A stretch of DNA of 64,000 nt from Hippasteria phrygiana. Lineage: Eukaryota > Echinodermata > Asteroidea > Valvatida > Goniasteridae. The position numbers and the translations under genes are program-made. Within the stretch, counting starts at the first letter, position 1. Every line of letters starts with the position of its first letter. The stretch covers positions 1,612,001 through 1,676,000 of the forward strand of contig JAZGUH010000360.1 in assembly GCA_037893225.1 (NCBI GenBank), written 5' to 3'. Shown here one piece after another: positions 1-15,900 of this stretch. The notes under the pieces are model-generated. The model ran no database searches. It saw only the letters and a program-made list of their open reading frames with translations, and was not told where the DNA came from.

Positions 1-1393
1 AACTCTAGGAAGCCGCCGATGATTGCAACATGTAGCGCCAGATCTAAGCTATACATACATGTCAAAATTGCTGCATTTGGTTGATATTTCATGCAATTAT
101 GAATGAGTAAAGCAAGTTCATACCCCAGGGAATTTGACAGGCATGGAGCAATAAATAGAAGGTAATATGCACACAGATGGTGGCCGGGAAGAAAATAAAG
201 ATTGCGAGGTTTGAATTTTCTCTACAAGTTTTAACTCTGGGAAGCCGCCGATGATTGCAACATGTAGAGCCAGATCTAAGCTATCCATACATGTCAAAAT
301 TACTGAATTTTGTTGATATTTCATGCAATTATTGAATGAGTAAAGCAAGTCCATACCCCAGGGAATTTGACAGGCATGGAGCAATAAATAGAAGGTAATG
401 TGCACACAGATGGTGGCCGGGAAGAAAATAAACATTGCGAGGTTTGAATTTTCTCCACAAGTTTTAACTCTAGGAAGCCGCCGATAATTGCAACATGTAG
501 AGCCAGATCTAAGCTATCCATACATGTCAAAATTACTGCATTTGGTTGATATTTCATGCAATTATGAATGAATAAAGCAAGTCCATACCCCAGGGAATTT
601 GACATGCATGGAGCAATAAATAGACGGTAACATGTACACAGATGTTGGCCGGAAAGAAAATAAACATTGCGAGGTTTGAATTTTCTCTACAAGTTTTAAC
701 TCTGGGAAGCCGCCGATGATTGCAACATGTAGCGCCAGATCTAAGCTATACATACATGTCAAAATTGCTGCATTTGGTTGATATTTCATGCAATTATGAA
801 TGAGTAAAGCAAATTCATACCCCAGGGAATTTGACAGGCATGGAGCAATAAATAGAAGGTAATATGTACACAGATGTTGGCCGGGAAGAAAATATACATT
901 GCGAGGTTTGAATTTTCTCCACAAGTTTTAACTCTAGGAAGCCGCCGATAATTGCAACATGTAGAGCCAGATCTAAGCTATCCATACATGTCAAAATTGC
1001 TGCATTTGGTTGATATTTCATGCAATTATGAATGAGTAAAGCAAGTTCATACCCCAGGGAATTTGACAGGCATGGAGCAATAAATAGAGGGTAATATGCA
1101 CACAGATGGTGGCCGGAAAGAAAATAAACATTGCGAGGTTTGAATTTTCTCCACAAGTTTTAACTCTACGAAGCCGCCGATGATTGCAACATGTAGCGCC
1201 AGATCTAAGCTATCCATACATGTCAAAATTACTATATTTGGTTGATATTTCATGCAATTATGAATGAGTAAAGCAAGTCCATACCCCAGGGAATTTGACA
1301 TGCATGGAGCAATAAATAGACGGTAACATGTACGCAGATGTTGGCCGGAAAGAAAATAAACATTGCGAGGTTTGAATTTTCTCCACAAGTTTT

Positions 1394-1534
1394 AACTCTA
1401 GGAAGCCGCCGATGATTGCAACATGTAGCGCCAGATCTAAGCTATCCATGCAATAAATAGAAGGTAATAAGCACACAGATGGTGGCCGGGAAGAAAATAA
1501 ACATTGCGAGGTTTGAATTTTCTCCACAAGTTTT
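1394..1534. repeat. 141 bp deletion variant of the satellite monomer (type copy)
   Basis: This unit lacks 91 bp of the standard monomer: GCTATCCAT is joined directly to GCAATAAATAG. The same junction recurs near 2747, 4046, 7207, 8505, 17,468, 25,725, 28,653, 29,723, 31,488, 32,557, 34,093, 35,163, 37,855, 39,156, 40,918 and 41,756. The identical breakpoint implies one original deletion spread by amplification of larger blocks. 141 is a multiple of 3, so the minus-strand frame of the flanking unit passes through it and gives the longer (160-168 codon) spurious frames. Confidence 0.93.
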
Positions 1535-2558
1535 AACTCTACGAAGCCGCCGATGATTGCAACATGTAGCGCCAGATCTAAGCTATCCATACATGTCAAA
1601 ATTACTATATTTGGTTGATATTTCATGCAATTATGAATGAGTAAAGCAAGTCCATACCCCAGGGAATTTGACATGCATGGAGCAATAAATAGACGGTAAC
1701 ATGTACGCAGATGTTGGCCGGAAAGAAAATAAACATTGCGAGGTTTGAATTTTCTCCACAAGTTTTAACTCTACGAAGCCGCCGATGATTGCAACATGTA
1801 GCGCCAGATCTAAGCTATCCATACATGTCAAAATTACTGCGTTTGGTTGATATTTCATGCAATTATGAATGAATAAAGCAAGTCCATATCCCAGGGAATT
1901 TGACAGGCATGGAGCAATAAATAGACGGTAATATATACACAGATGTTGGCCGGGAAGAAAAAATACATTGCGAGGTTTGAATTTTCTCCACAAGTTTGAA
2001 CTCTAGGAAGCCGCCGATGATTGCAACATGTAGCGCCAGATCTAAGCTATACATACATGTCAAAATTGCTGCATTTGGTTGATATTTCATGCAATTATGA
2101 ATGAGTAAAGCAAGTTCATACCCCCGGGAATTTGACAGGCATGGAGCAATAAATAGAAGGTAATATGCACACAGATGGTGGCCGGGAAGAAAATAAACAT
2201 TGCGAGGTTTGAATTTTCTCCACAGGGTTTATCTCTAGGAAGCCGCCGATGATTGCAACATGTAGCGCCAGATCTAAGCTATCCATACATGTCAAAATTA
2301 CTGCATTTGGTTGATATTTCATGCAATTATGAATGAGTAAAGCAAGTTCATACCCCATGGAATTTGACAGGCATGGAGCAATAAATAGAGGGTAATATGC
2401 ACACAGATGGTGGCCGGAAAGAAAATAAACATTGCGAGGTTTGAATTTTCTCCACAATTGTTAACTCTAAGAAGCCGCCGATAATTGCAACATGTAGCGC
2501 CAGATCTAAGCTATCCATACATGTCAAAATTACTGTATTTGGTTGATATTTCATGCAA

Positions 2559-5500
2559 TTATGAATGAGTAAAGCAAGTCCATACCCCAGGGAATTTGAC
2601 ATGCATGGAGCAATAAATAGACGGTAATATGTACACAAATGTTGGCCAGAAAGAAAATAAACATTGCGAGGTTTGAATTTTCTCCACAAGTTTGAACTCT
2701 AAGAAGCCGCCGATGATTGCAACATGTAGCGCCAGATCTAAGCTATCCATGCAATAAATAGAAGGTAATATGCACACAGATGGTGGCCGGGAAGAAAATA
2801 AACATTGCGAGGTTTGAATTTTCTCCACAAGTTTTAACTCTACGAAGCCGCCGATGATTGCAACATGTAGCGACAGATCTAAGCTATCCATACATGTCAA
2901 AATTACTGCATTTGGTTGATATTTCATGCAATTATGAATGAATAAAGCAAGTCCATACCCCAGGGAATTTGACAGGCATGGAGCAATAAATAGACGGTAA
3001 TATATACACAGATGTTGGCTGGGAAGAAAATATACATTGCGAGGTTTGAATTTTCTCCACAAGTTTTAACTCTAGGAAGCCGCCGATAATTGCAACATGT
3101 AGAGCCAGATCTAAGCTATCCATACATGTCAAAATTACTGAATTTGGTTGATATTTCATGCAATTATGAATGAGTAAAGCAAGTCCATACCCCAGGGAAT
3201 TTGACATGCATGGAGCAATAAATAGACGGTAATATGTACACAAATGTTGGCCAGAAAGAAAATAAACATTGCGAGGTTTGAATTTTCTCCACAAGTTTGA
3301 ACTCTAGGAAGCCGCCGATGATTGCAACATGTAGCGCCAGATCTAAGCTATCCATACATGTCAAAATTACTGCAGTTGGTTGATATTTCATGCAATTATG
3401 AATGAGTAAAGCAAGTTCATACCCCATGGAATTTGATAGGCATGGAGCAATAAATAGAAGGTAATATGTACACAGATGGTGGCCAGAAAGAAAATAAACA
3501 TTCCGAGGTTTGAATTTTCTCCACAAGTTTTAACTCTAGGAAGCCGCCGATGATTGCAACATGTAGCGCCAGATCTAAGCTATACATACATGTCAAAATT
3601 GCTGCATTTGGTTGATATTTCATGCAATTATGAATGAGTAAAGCAAGTTCATACCCCAGGGAATTTGACAGGCATGGAGCAATAAATAGAAGGTAATATG
3701 TACACAGATGTTGGCCGGGAAGAAAATATACATTGCGAGGTTTGAATTTTCTCCACAAGTTTTAACTCTAGGAAGCCGCCGATAATTGCAACATGTAGAG
3801 CCAGATCTAAGCTATCCATACATGTCAAAATTACTGCATTTGGTTGATATTTCATGCAATTACGAATGAGTAAAGCAAGTTCATACCCCAGGGAATTTGA
3901 CAGGCATGGAGCAATAAATAGAAGGTAATGTGCACACAGATGGTGGACGGGAAGAAAATAAACATTGCGAGGTTTGAATTTTCTCCACAAGTTTTAACTC
4001 TAGGAAGCCGCCGATGATTGCAACATGTAGCGCCAGATCTAAGCTATCCATGCAATAAATAGAAGGTAATATGCACACAGATGGTGGCCGGGAAGAAAAT
4101 AAACATTGCGAGGTTTGAATTTTCTCCACAAGTTTTAACTCTAGGAAGCCGCCGATAATTGCAACATGTAGAGCCAGATCTAAGCTATCCATACATGTCA
4201 AAATTACTGAATTTGGTTGATATTTCATGCAATTATGAATGAGTAAAGCAAGTCCATACCCCAGGGAATTTGACATGCATGGAGCAATAAATAGACGGTA
4301 ATATGTACACAAATGTTGGCCAGAAAGAAAATAAACATTGCGAGGTTTGAATTTTCTCCACAAGTTTGAACTCTAGGAAGCCGCCGATGATTGCAACATG
4401 TAGCGCCAGATCTAAGCTATCCATACATGTCAAAATTACTGCAGTTGGTTGATATTTCATGCAATTATGAATGAGTAAAGCAAGTCCATACCCCAGGGAA
4501 TTTGACATGCATGGAGCAATAAATAGACGGTAATATGTACACAAATGTTGGCCAGAAAGAAAATAAACATTGCGAGGTTTGAATTTTCTCCACAAGTTTG
4601 AACTCTAGGAAGCCGCCGATGATTGCAACATGTAGCGCCAGATCTAAGCTATCCATACATGTCAAAATTACTGCAGTTGGTTGATATTTCATGCAATTAT
4701 GAATGAGTAAAGCAAGTTCATACCCCATGGAATTTGATAGGCATGGAGCAATAAATAGAAGGTAATATGTACACAGATGGTGGCCAGAAAGAAAATAAAC
4801 ATTCCGAGGTTTGAATTTTCTCCACAAGTTTTAACTATAGGAAGCCGCCGATGATTGCAACATGTAGCGCCAGATCTAAGCTATACATACATGTCAAAAT
4901 TGCTGCATTTGGTTGATATTTCATGCAATTATGAATGAGTAAAGCAAGTTCATACCCCAGGGAATTTGACAGGCATGGAGCAATAAATAGAAGGTAATAT
5001 GCACACAGATGGTGGCCGGGAAGAAAATAAACATTGCGAGGTTTGAATTTTCTCTACAAGTTTTAACTCTGGGAAGCCGCCGATGATTGCAACATGTAGA
5101 GCCAGATCTAAGCTATCCATACATGTCAAAATTACTGAATTTGGTTGATATTTCATGCAATTATTGAATGAGTAAAGTAAGTCCATACCCAAGGGAATTT
5201 GACAGGCATGGAGCAATAAATAGAAGGTAATGTGCACACAGATGGTGGCCGGGAAGAAAATAAACATTGCGAGGTTTGAATTTTCTCCACAAGTTTTAAC
5301 TCTAGGAAGCCGCCGATAATTGCAACATGTAGAGCCAGATCTAAGCTATCCATACATGTCAAAATTACTGCATTTGGTTGATATTTCATGCAATTATGAA
5401 TGAATAAAGCAAGTCCATACCCCAGGGAATTTGACATGCATGGAGCAATAAATAGACGGTAACATGTACACAGATGTTGGCCGGAAAGAAAATAAACATT

Positions 5501-8500
5501 GCGAGGTTTGAATTTTCTCTACAAGTTTTAACTCTGGGAAGCCGCCGATGATTGCAACATGTAGCGCCAGATCTAAGCTATACATACATGTCAAAATTGC
5601 TGCATTTGGTTGATATTTCATGCAATTATGAATGAGTAAAGCAAATTCATACCCCAGGGAATTTGACAGGCATGGAGCAATAAATAGAAGGTAATATGTA
5701 CACAGATGTTGGCCGGGAAGAAAATATACATTGCGAGGTTTGAATTTTCTCCACAAGTTTTAACTCTAGGAAGCCGCCGATAATTGCAACATGTAGAGCC
5801 AGATCTAAGCTATCCATACATGTCAAAATTACTGCATTTGGTTGATATTTCATGCAATTATGAATGAATAAAGCAAGTCCATACCCCAGGGAATTTGACA
5901 TGCATGGAGCAATAAATAGACGGTAATATGTACACAGATGTTGGCCGGAAAGAAAATAAACATTGCGAGGTTTGAATTTTCTCCACAAGTTTGATCTCTA
6001 GGAAGCCGCCGATGATTGCAACATGTAGCGCCAGATCTAAGCTATCCATACATGTCAAAATTACTGAATTTGGTTGATATTTCATGCAATTATGAATGAG
6101 TAAAGCAAGTCCATACCCCAGGGAATTTGACATGCATGGAGCAATAAATAGACGGTAATATGTACACAAATGTTGGCCAGAAAGAAAATAAACATTGCGA
6201 GGTTTGAATTTTCTCCACAAGTTTGAACTCTAGGAAGCCGCCGATGATTGCAACATGTAGCGCCAGATCTAAGCTATCCATACATGTCAAAATTACTGCA
6301 GTTGGTTGATATTTCATGCAATTATGAATGAGTAAAGCAAGTCCATACCCCAGGGAATTTGACATGCATGGAGCAATAAATAGACGGTAATATGTACACA
6401 AATGTTGGCCGGGAAGAAAATATACATTGCGAGGTTTGAATTTTCTCCACAAGTTTTAACTCTAGGAAGCCGCCGATAATTGCAACATGTAGAGCCAGAT
6501 CTAAGCTATCCATACATGTCAAAATTACTGCATTTGGTTGATATTTCATGCAATTATGAATGAGTAAAGCAAGTCCATACCCCAGGGAATTTGACAGGCA
6601 TGGAGCAATAAATAAAAGGTAATATGCACACAGATGGTGGCCGGAAAGAAAATAAACATTGCGAGGTTTGAATTTTCTCCACAATTGTTAACTCTAAGAA
6701 GCCGCCGATAATTGCAACATGTAGAGCCAGATCTAAGCTATCCATACATGTCAAAATTACTGAATTTGGTTGATATTTCATGCAATTATGAATGAGTAAA
6801 GCAAGTCCATACCCCAGGGAATTTGACATGCATGGAGCAATAAATAGACGGTAATATGTACACAAATGTTGGCCAGAAAGAAAATAAACATTGCGAGGTT
6901 TGAATTTTCTCCACAAGTTTGAACTCTAGGAAGCCGCCGATGATTGCAACATGTAGCGCCAGATCTAAGCTATCCATACATGTCAAAATTACTGCAGTTG
7001 GTTGATATTTCATGCAATTATGAATGAGTAAAGCAAGTCCATACCCCAGGGAATTTGACATGCATGGAGCAATAAATAGACGGTAATATGTACACAAATG
7101 TTGGCCAGAAAGAAAATAAACATTGCGAGGTTTGAATTTTCTCCACAAGTTTGAACTCTAGGAAGCCGCCGATGATTGCAACATGTAGCGCCAGATCTAA
7201 GCTATCCATGCAATAAATAGAAGGTAATATGCACACAGATGGTGGCCGGGAAGAAAATAAACATTGCGAGGTTTGAATTTTCTCCACAAGTTTTAACTCT
7301 ACGAAGCCGCCGATGATTGCAACATGTAGCGACAGATCTAAGCTATCCATACATGTCAAAATTACTGCATTTGGTTGATATTTCATGCAATTATGAATGA
7401 ATAAAGCAAGTCCATACCCCAGGGAATTTGACAGGCATGGAGCAATAAATAGACGGTAATATATACACAGATGTTGGCTGGGAAGAAAATATACATTGCG
7501 AGGTTTGAATTTTCTCCACAAGTTTTAACTCTAGGAAGCCGCCGATAATTGCAACATGTAGAGCCAGATCTAAGCTATCCATACATGTCAAAATTACTGA
7601 ATTTGGTTGATATTTCATGCAATTATGAATGAGTAAAGCAAGTCCATACCCCAGGGAATTTGACATGCATGGAGCAATAAATAGACGGTAATATGTACAC
7701 AAATGTTGGCCAGAAAGAAAATAAACATTGCGAGGTTTGAATTTTCTCCACAAGTTTGAACTCTAGGAAGCCGCCGATGATTGCAACATGTAGCGCCAGA
7801 TCTAAGCTATCCATACATGTCAAAATTACTGCAGTTGGTTGATATTTCATGCAATTATGAATGAGTAAAGCAAGTTCATACCCCATGGAATTTGATAGGC
7901 ATGGAGCAATAAATAGAAGGTAATATGTACACAGATGGTGGCCAGAAAGAAAATAAACATTCCGAGGTTTGAATTTTCTCCACAAGTTTTAACTCTAGGA
8001 AGCCGCCGATGATTGCAACATGTAGCGCCAGATCTAAGCTATACATACATGTCAAAATTGCTGCATTTGGTTGATATTTCATGCAATTATGAATGAGTAA
8101 AGCAAGTTCATACCCCAGGGAATTTGACAGGCATGGAGCAATAAATAGAAGGTAATATGTACACAGATGTTGGCCGGGAAGAAAATATACATTGCGAGGT
8201 TTGAATTTTCTCCACAAGTTTTAACTCTAGGAAGCCGCCGATAATTGCAACATGTAGAGCCAGATCTAAGCTATCCATACATGTCAAAATTACTGCATTT
8301 GGTTGATATTTCATGCAATTACGAATGAGTAAAGCAAGTTCATACCCCAGGGAATTTGACAGGCATGGAGCAATAAATAGAAGGTAATGTGCACACAGAT
8401 GGTGGACGGGAAGAAAATAAACATTGCGAGGTTTGAATTTTCTCCACAAGTTTTAACTCTAGGAAGCCGCCGATGATTGCAACATGTAGCGCCAGATCTA

Positions 8501-9950
8501 AGCTATCCATGCAATAAATAGAAGGTAATATGCACACAGATGGTGGCCGGGAAGAAAATAAACATTGCGAGGTTTGAATTTTCTCCACAAGTTTTAACTC
8601 TAGGAAGCCGCCGATAATTGCAACATGTAGAGCCAGATCTAAGCTATCCATACATGTCAAAATTACTGAATTTGGTTGATATTTCATGCAATTATGAATG
8701 AGTAAAGCAAGTCCATACCCCAGGGAATTTGACATGCATGGAGCAATAAATAGACGGTAATATGTACACAAATGTTGGCCAGAAAGAAAATAAACATTGC
8801 GAGGTTTGAATTTTCTCCACAAGTTTGAACTCTAGGAAGCCGCCGATGATTGCAACATGTAGCGCCAGATCTAAGCTATCCATACATGTCAAAATTACTG
8901 CAGTTGGTTGATATTTCATGCAATTATGAATGAGTAAAGCAAGTCCATACCCCAGGGAATTTGACATGCATGGAGCAATAAATAGACGGTAATATGTACA
9001 CAAATGTTGGCCAGAAAGAAAATAAACATTGCGAGGTTTGAATTTTCTCCACAAGTTTGAACTCTAGGAAGCCGCCGATGATTGCAACATGTAGCGCCAG
9101 ATCTAAGCTATCCATACATGTCAAAATTACTGCAGTTGGTTGATATTTCATGCAATTATGAATGAGTAAAGCAAGTTCATACCCCATGGAATTTGATAGG
9201 CATGGAGCAATAAATAGAAGGTAATATGTACACAGATGGTGGCCAGAAAGAAAATAAACATTCCGAGGTTTGAATTTTCTCCACAAGTTTTAACTATAGG
9301 AAGCCGCCGATGATTGCAACATGTAGCGCCAGATCTAAGCTATACATACATGTCAAAATTGCTGCATTTGGTTGATATTTCATGCAATTATGAATGAGTA
9401 AAGCAAGTTCATACCCCAGGGAATTTGACAGGCATGGAGCAATAAATAGAAGGTAATATGCACACAGATGGTGGCCGGGAAGAAAATAAACATTGCGAGG
9501 TTTGAATTTTCTCTACAAGTTTTAACTCTGGGAAGCCGCCGATGATTGCAACATGTAGAGCCAGATCTAAGCTATCCATACATGTCAAAATTACTGAATT
9601 TGGTTGATATTTCATGCAATTATTGAATGAGTAAAGTAAGTCCATACCCAAGGGAATTTGACAGGCATGGAGCAATAAATAGAAGGTAATGTGCACACAG
9701 ATGGTGGCCGGGAAGAAAATAAACATTGCGAGGTTTGAATTTTCTCCACAAGTTTTAACTCTAGGAAGCCGCCGATAATTGCAACATGTAGAGCCAGATC
9801 TAAGCTATCCATACATGTCAAAATTACTGCATTTGGTTGATATTTCATGCAATTATGAATGAATAAAGCAAGTCCATACCCCAGGGAATTTGACATGCAT
9901 GGAGCAATAAATAGACGGTAACATGTACACAGATGTTGGCCGGAAAGAAA
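2559..9950. repeat. 4459 bp higher-order duplication in the satellite
   Basis: The series of variant monomers starting near 2559, 2932, 3164, 3417, 3649, 3881, 4233, 4465 and 4950 recurs at 7018, 7391, 7623, 7876, 8108, 8340, 8692, 8924 and 9409, a constant offset of 4459 bp. That equals 18 full plus two 141 bp units plus one base. Shared private variants (TTCCGAGG, AACTATAGG, GGTGGACGG) show recent duplication of the block. Confidence 0.88.
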
Positions 9951-12900
9951 ATAAACATTGCGAGGTTTGAATTTTCTCTACAAGTTTTAACTCTGGGAAG
10001 CCGCCGATGATTGCAACATGTAGCGCCAGATCTAAGCTATACATACATGTCAAAATTGCTGCATTTGGTTGATATTTCATGCAATTATGAATGAGTAAAG
10101 CAAATTCATACCCCAGGGAATTTGACATGCATGGAGCAATAAATAGACGGTAATATGTACACAAATGTTGGCCAGAAAGAAAATAAACATTGCGAGGTTT
10201 GAATTTTCTCCACAAGTTTGAACTCTAGGAAGCCGCCGATGATTGCAACATGTAGCGCCAGATCTAAGCTATCCATACATGTCAAAATTACTGCAGTTGG
10301 TTGATATTTCATGCAATTATGAATGAGTAAAGCAAGTTCATACCCCATGGAATTTGATAGGCATGGAGCAATAAATAGAAGGTAATATGTACACAGATGG
10401 TGGCCAGAAAGAAAATAAACATTCCGAGGTTTGAATTTTCTCCACAAGTTTTAACTATAGGAAGCCGCCGATGATTGCAACATGTAGCGCCAGATCTAAG
10501 CTATACATACATGTCAAAATTGCTGCATTTGGTTGATATTTCATGCAATTATGAATGAGTAAAGCAAGTTCATACCCCAGGGAATTTGACAGGCATGGAG
10601 CAATAAATAGAAGGTAATATGCACACAGATGGTGGCCGGGAAGAAAATAAACATTGCGAGGTTTGAATTTTCTCTACAAGTTTTAACTCTGGGAAGCCGC
10701 CGATGATTGCAACATGTAGAGCCAGATCTAAGCTATCCATACATGTCAAAATTACTGAATTTGGTTGATATTTCATGCAATTATTGAATGAGTAAAGTAA
10801 GTCCATACCCAAGGGAATTTGACAGGCATGGAGCAATAAATAGAAGGTAATGTGCACACAGATGGTGGCCGGGAAGAAAATAAACATTGCGAGGTTTGAA
10901 TTTTCTCCACAAGTTTTAACTCTAGGAAGCCGCCGATAATTGCAACATGTAGAGCCAGATCTAAGCTATCCATACATGTCAAAATTACTGCATTTGGTTG
11001 ATATTTCATGCAATTATGAATGAATAAAGCAAGTCCATACCCCAGGGAATTTGACATGCATGGAGCAATAAATAGACGGTAACATGTACACAGATGTTGG
11101 CCGGAAAGAAAATAAACATTGCGAGGTTTGAATTTTCTCTACAAGTTTTAACTCTGGGAAGCCGCCGATGATTGCAACATGTAGCGCCAGATCTAAGCTA
11201 TACATACATGTCAAAATTGCTGCATTTGGTTGATATTTCATGCAATTATGAATGAGTAAAGCAAATTCATACCCCAGGGAATTTGACAGGCATGGAGCAA
11301 TAAATAGAAGGTAATATGTACACAGATGTTGGCCGGGAAGAAAATATACATTGCGAGGTTTGAATTTTCTCCACAAGTTTTAACTCTAGGAAGCCGCCGA
11401 TAATTGCAACATGTAGAGCCAGATCTAAGCTATCCATACATGTCAAAATTACTGCATTTGGTTGATATTTCATGCAATTATGAATGAATAAAGCAAGTCC
11501 ATACCCCAGGGAATTTGACATGCATGGAGCAATAAATAGACGGTAATATGTACACAGATGTTGGCCGGAAAGAAAATAAACATTGCGAGGTTTGAATTTT
11601 CTCCACAAGTTTGAACTCTAGGAAGCCGCCGATGATTGCAACATGTAGCGCCAGATCTAAGCTATCCATACATGTCAAAATTACTGCATTTGGTTGATAT
11701 TTCATGCAATTATGAATGAGTAAAGCAAGTCCATACCCCAGGGAATTTGACAGGCATGGAGCAATAAATAAAAGGTAATATGCACACAGATGGTGGCCGG
11801 AAAGAAAATAAACATTGCGAGGTTTGAATTTTCTCCACAATTGTTAACTCTAAGAAGCCGCCGATAATTGCAACATGTAGAGCCAGATCTAAGCTATCCA
11901 TACATGTCAAAATTACTGAATTTGGTTGATATTTCATGCAATTATGAATGAGTAAAGCAAGTCCATACCCCAGGGAATTTGACATGCATGGAGCAATAAA
12001 TAGACGGTAATATGTACACAAATGTTGGCCAGAAAGAAAATAAACATTGCGAGGTTTGAATTTTCTCCACAAGTTTGAACTCTAGGAAGCCGCCGATGAT
12101 TGCAACATGTAGCGCCAGATCTAAGCTATCCATACATGTCAAAATTACTGCAGTTGGTTGATATTTCATGCAATTATGAATGAGTAAAGCAAGTCCATAC
12201 CCCAGGGAATTTGACATGCATGGAGCAATAAATAGACGGTAATATGTACACAAATGTTGGCCAGAAAGAAAATAAACATTGCGAGGTTTGAATTTTCTCC
12301 ACAAGTTTGAACTCTAGGAAGCCGCCGATGATTGCAACATGTAGCGCCAGATCTAAGCTATCCATACATGTCAAAATTACTGCAGTTGGTTGATATTTCA
12401 TGCAATTATGAATGAGTAAAGCAAGTTCATACCCCATGGAATTTGATAGGCATGGAGCAATAAATAGAAGGTAATATGTACACAGATGGTGGCCAGAAAG
12501 AAAATAAACATTCCGAGGTTTGAATTTTCTCCACAAGTTTTAACTATAGGAAGCCGCCGATGATTGCAACATGTAGCGCCAGATCTAAGCTATACATACA
12601 TGTCAAAATTGCTGCATTTGGTTGATATTTCATGCAATTATGAATGAGTAAAGCAAGTTCATACCCCAGGGAATTTGACAGGCATGGAGCAATAAATAGA
12701 AGGTAATATGCACACAGATGGTGGCCGGGAAGAAAATAAACATTGCGAGGTTTGAATTTTCTCTACAAGTTTTAACTCTGGGAAGCCGCCGATGATTGCA
12801 ACATGTAGAGCCAGATCTAAGCTATCCATACATGTCAAAATTACTGAATTTGGTTGATATTTCATGCAATTATTGAATGAGTAAAGCAAGTCCATACCCA

Positions 12901-15900
12901 AGGGAATTTGACAGGCATGGAGCAATAAATAGAAGGTAATGTGCACACAGATGGTGGCCGGGAAGAAAATAAACATTGCGAGGTTTGAATTTTCTCCACA
13001 AGTTTTAACTCTAGGAAGCCGCCGATAATTGCAACATGTAGAGCCAGATCTAAGCTATCCATACATGTCAAAATTACTGCATTTGGTTGATATTTCATGC
13101 AATTATGAATGAATAAAGCAAGTCCATACCCCAGGGAATTTGACATGCATGGAGCAATAAATAGACGGTAACATGTACACAGATGTTGGCCGGAAAGAAA
13201 ATAAACATTGCGAGGTTTGAATTTTCTCTACAAGTTTTAACTCTGGGAAGCCGCCGATGATTGCAACATGTAGCGCCAGATCTAAGCTATACATACATGT
13301 CAAAATTGCTGCATTTGGTTGATATTTCATGCAATTATGAATGAGTAAAGCAAATTCATACCCCAGGGAATTTGACAGGCATGGAGCAATAAATAGAAGG
13401 TAATATGTACACAGATGTTGGCCGGGAAGAAAATATACATTGCGAGGTTTGAATTTTCTCCACAAGTTTGAACTCTAGGAAGCCGCCGATGATTGCAACA
13501 TGTAGCGCCAGATCTAAGCTATCCATACATGTCAAAATTACTGCAGTTGGTTGATATTTCATGCAATTATGAATGAGTAAAGCAAGTTCATACCCCATGG
13601 AATTTGATAGGCATGGAGCAATAAATAGAAGGTAATATGTACACAGATGGTGGCCAGAAAGAAAATAAACATTCCGAGGTTTGAATTTTCTCCACAAGTT
13701 TTAACTATAGGAAGCCGCCGATGATTGCAACATGTAGCGCCAGATCTAAGCTATACATACATGTCAAAATTGCTGCATTTGGTTGATATTTCATGCAATT
13801 ATGAATGAGTAAAGCAAGTTCATACCCCAGGGAATTTGACAGGCATGGAGCAATAAATAGAAGGTAATATGCACACAGATGGTGGCCGGGAAGAAAATAA
13901 ACATTGCGAGGTTTGAATTTTCTCTACAAGTTTTAACTCTGGGAAGCCGCCGATGATTGCAACATGTAGAGCCAGATCTAAGCTATCCATACATGTCAAA
14001 ATTACTGAATTTGGTTGATATTTCATGCAATTATTGAATGAGTAAAGTAAGTCCATACCCAAGGGAATTTGACAGGCATGGAGCAATAAATAGAAGGTAA
14101 TGTGCACACAGATGGTGGCCGGGAAGAAAATAAACATTGCGAGGTTTGAATTTTCTCCACAAGTTTTAACTCTAGGAAGCCGCCGATAATTGCAACATGT
14201 AGAGCCAGATCTAAGCTATCCATACATGTCAAAATTACTGCATTTGGTTGATATTTCATGCAATTATGAATGAATAAAGCAAGTCCATACCCCAGGGAAT
14301 TTGACATGCATGGAGCAATAAATAGACGGTAACATGTACACAGATGTTGGCCGGAAAGAAAATAAACATTGCGAGGTTTGAATTTTCTCTACAAGTTTTA
14401 ACTCTGGGAAGCCGCCGATGATTGCAACATGTAGCGCCAGATCTAAGCTATACATACATGTCAAAATTGCTGCATTTGGTTGATATTTCATGCAATTATG
14501 AATGAGTAAAGCAAATTCATACCCCAGGGAATTTGACAGGCATGGAGCAATAAATAGAAGGTAATATGTACACAGATGTTGGCCGGGAAGAAAATATACA
14601 TTGCGAGGTTTGAATTTTCTCCACAAGTTTTAACTCTAGGAAGCCGCCGATAATTGCAACATGTAGAGCCAGATCTAAGCTATCCATACATGTCAAAATT
14701 ACTGCATTTGGTTGATATTTCATGCAATTATGAATGAATAAAGCAAGTCCATACCCCAGGGAATTTGACATGCATGGAGCAATAAATAGACGGTAATATG
14801 TACACAGATGTTGGCCGGAAAGAAAATAAACATTGCGAGGTTTGAATTTTCTCCACAAGTTTGAACTCTAGGAAGCCGCCGATGATTGCAACATGTAGCG
14901 CCAGATCTAAGCTATCCATACATGTCAAAATTACTGCATTTGGTTGATATTTCATGCAATTATGAATGAGTAAAGCAAGTCCATACCCCAGGGAATTTGA
15001 CAGGCATGGAGCAATAAATAAAAGGTAATATGCACACAGATGGTGGCCGGAAAGAAAATAAACATTGCGAGGTTTGAATTTTCTCCACAATTGTTAACTC
15101 TAAGAAGCCGCCGATAATTGCAACATGTAGAGCCAGATCTAAGCTATCCATACATGTCAAAATTACTGAATTTGGTTGATATTTCATGCAATTATGAATG
15201 AGTAAAGCAAGTCCATACCCCAGGGAATTTGACATGCATGGAGCAATAAATAGACGGTAATATGTACACAAATGTTGGCCAGAAAGAAAATAAACATTGC
15301 GAGGTTTGAATTTTCTCCACAAGTTTGAACTCTAGGAAGCCGCCGATGATTGCAACATGTAGCGCCAGATCTAAGCTATCCATACATGTCAAAATTACTG
15401 CAGTTGGTTGATATTTCATGCAATTATGAATGAGTAAAGCAAGTCCATACCCCAGGGAATTTGACATGCATGGAGCAATAAATAGACGGTAATATGTACA
15501 CAAATGTTGGCCAGAAAGAAAATAAACATTGCGAGGTTTGAATTTTCTCCACAAGTTTGAACTCTAGGAAGCCGCCGATGATTGCAACATGTAGCGCCAG
15601 ATCTAAGCTATCCATACATGTCAAAATTACTGCAGTTGGTTGATATTTCATGCAATTATGAATGAGTAAAGCAAGTTCATACCCCATGGAATTTGATAGG
15701 CATGGAGCAATAAATAGAAGGTAATATGTACACAGATGGTGGCCAGAAAGAAAATAAACATTCCGAGGTTTGAATTTTCTCCACAAGTTTTAACTATAGG
15801 AAGCCGCCGATGATTGCAACATGTAGCGCCAGATCTAAGCTATACATACATGTCAAAATTGCTGCATTTGGTTGATATTTCATGCAATTATGAATGAGTA

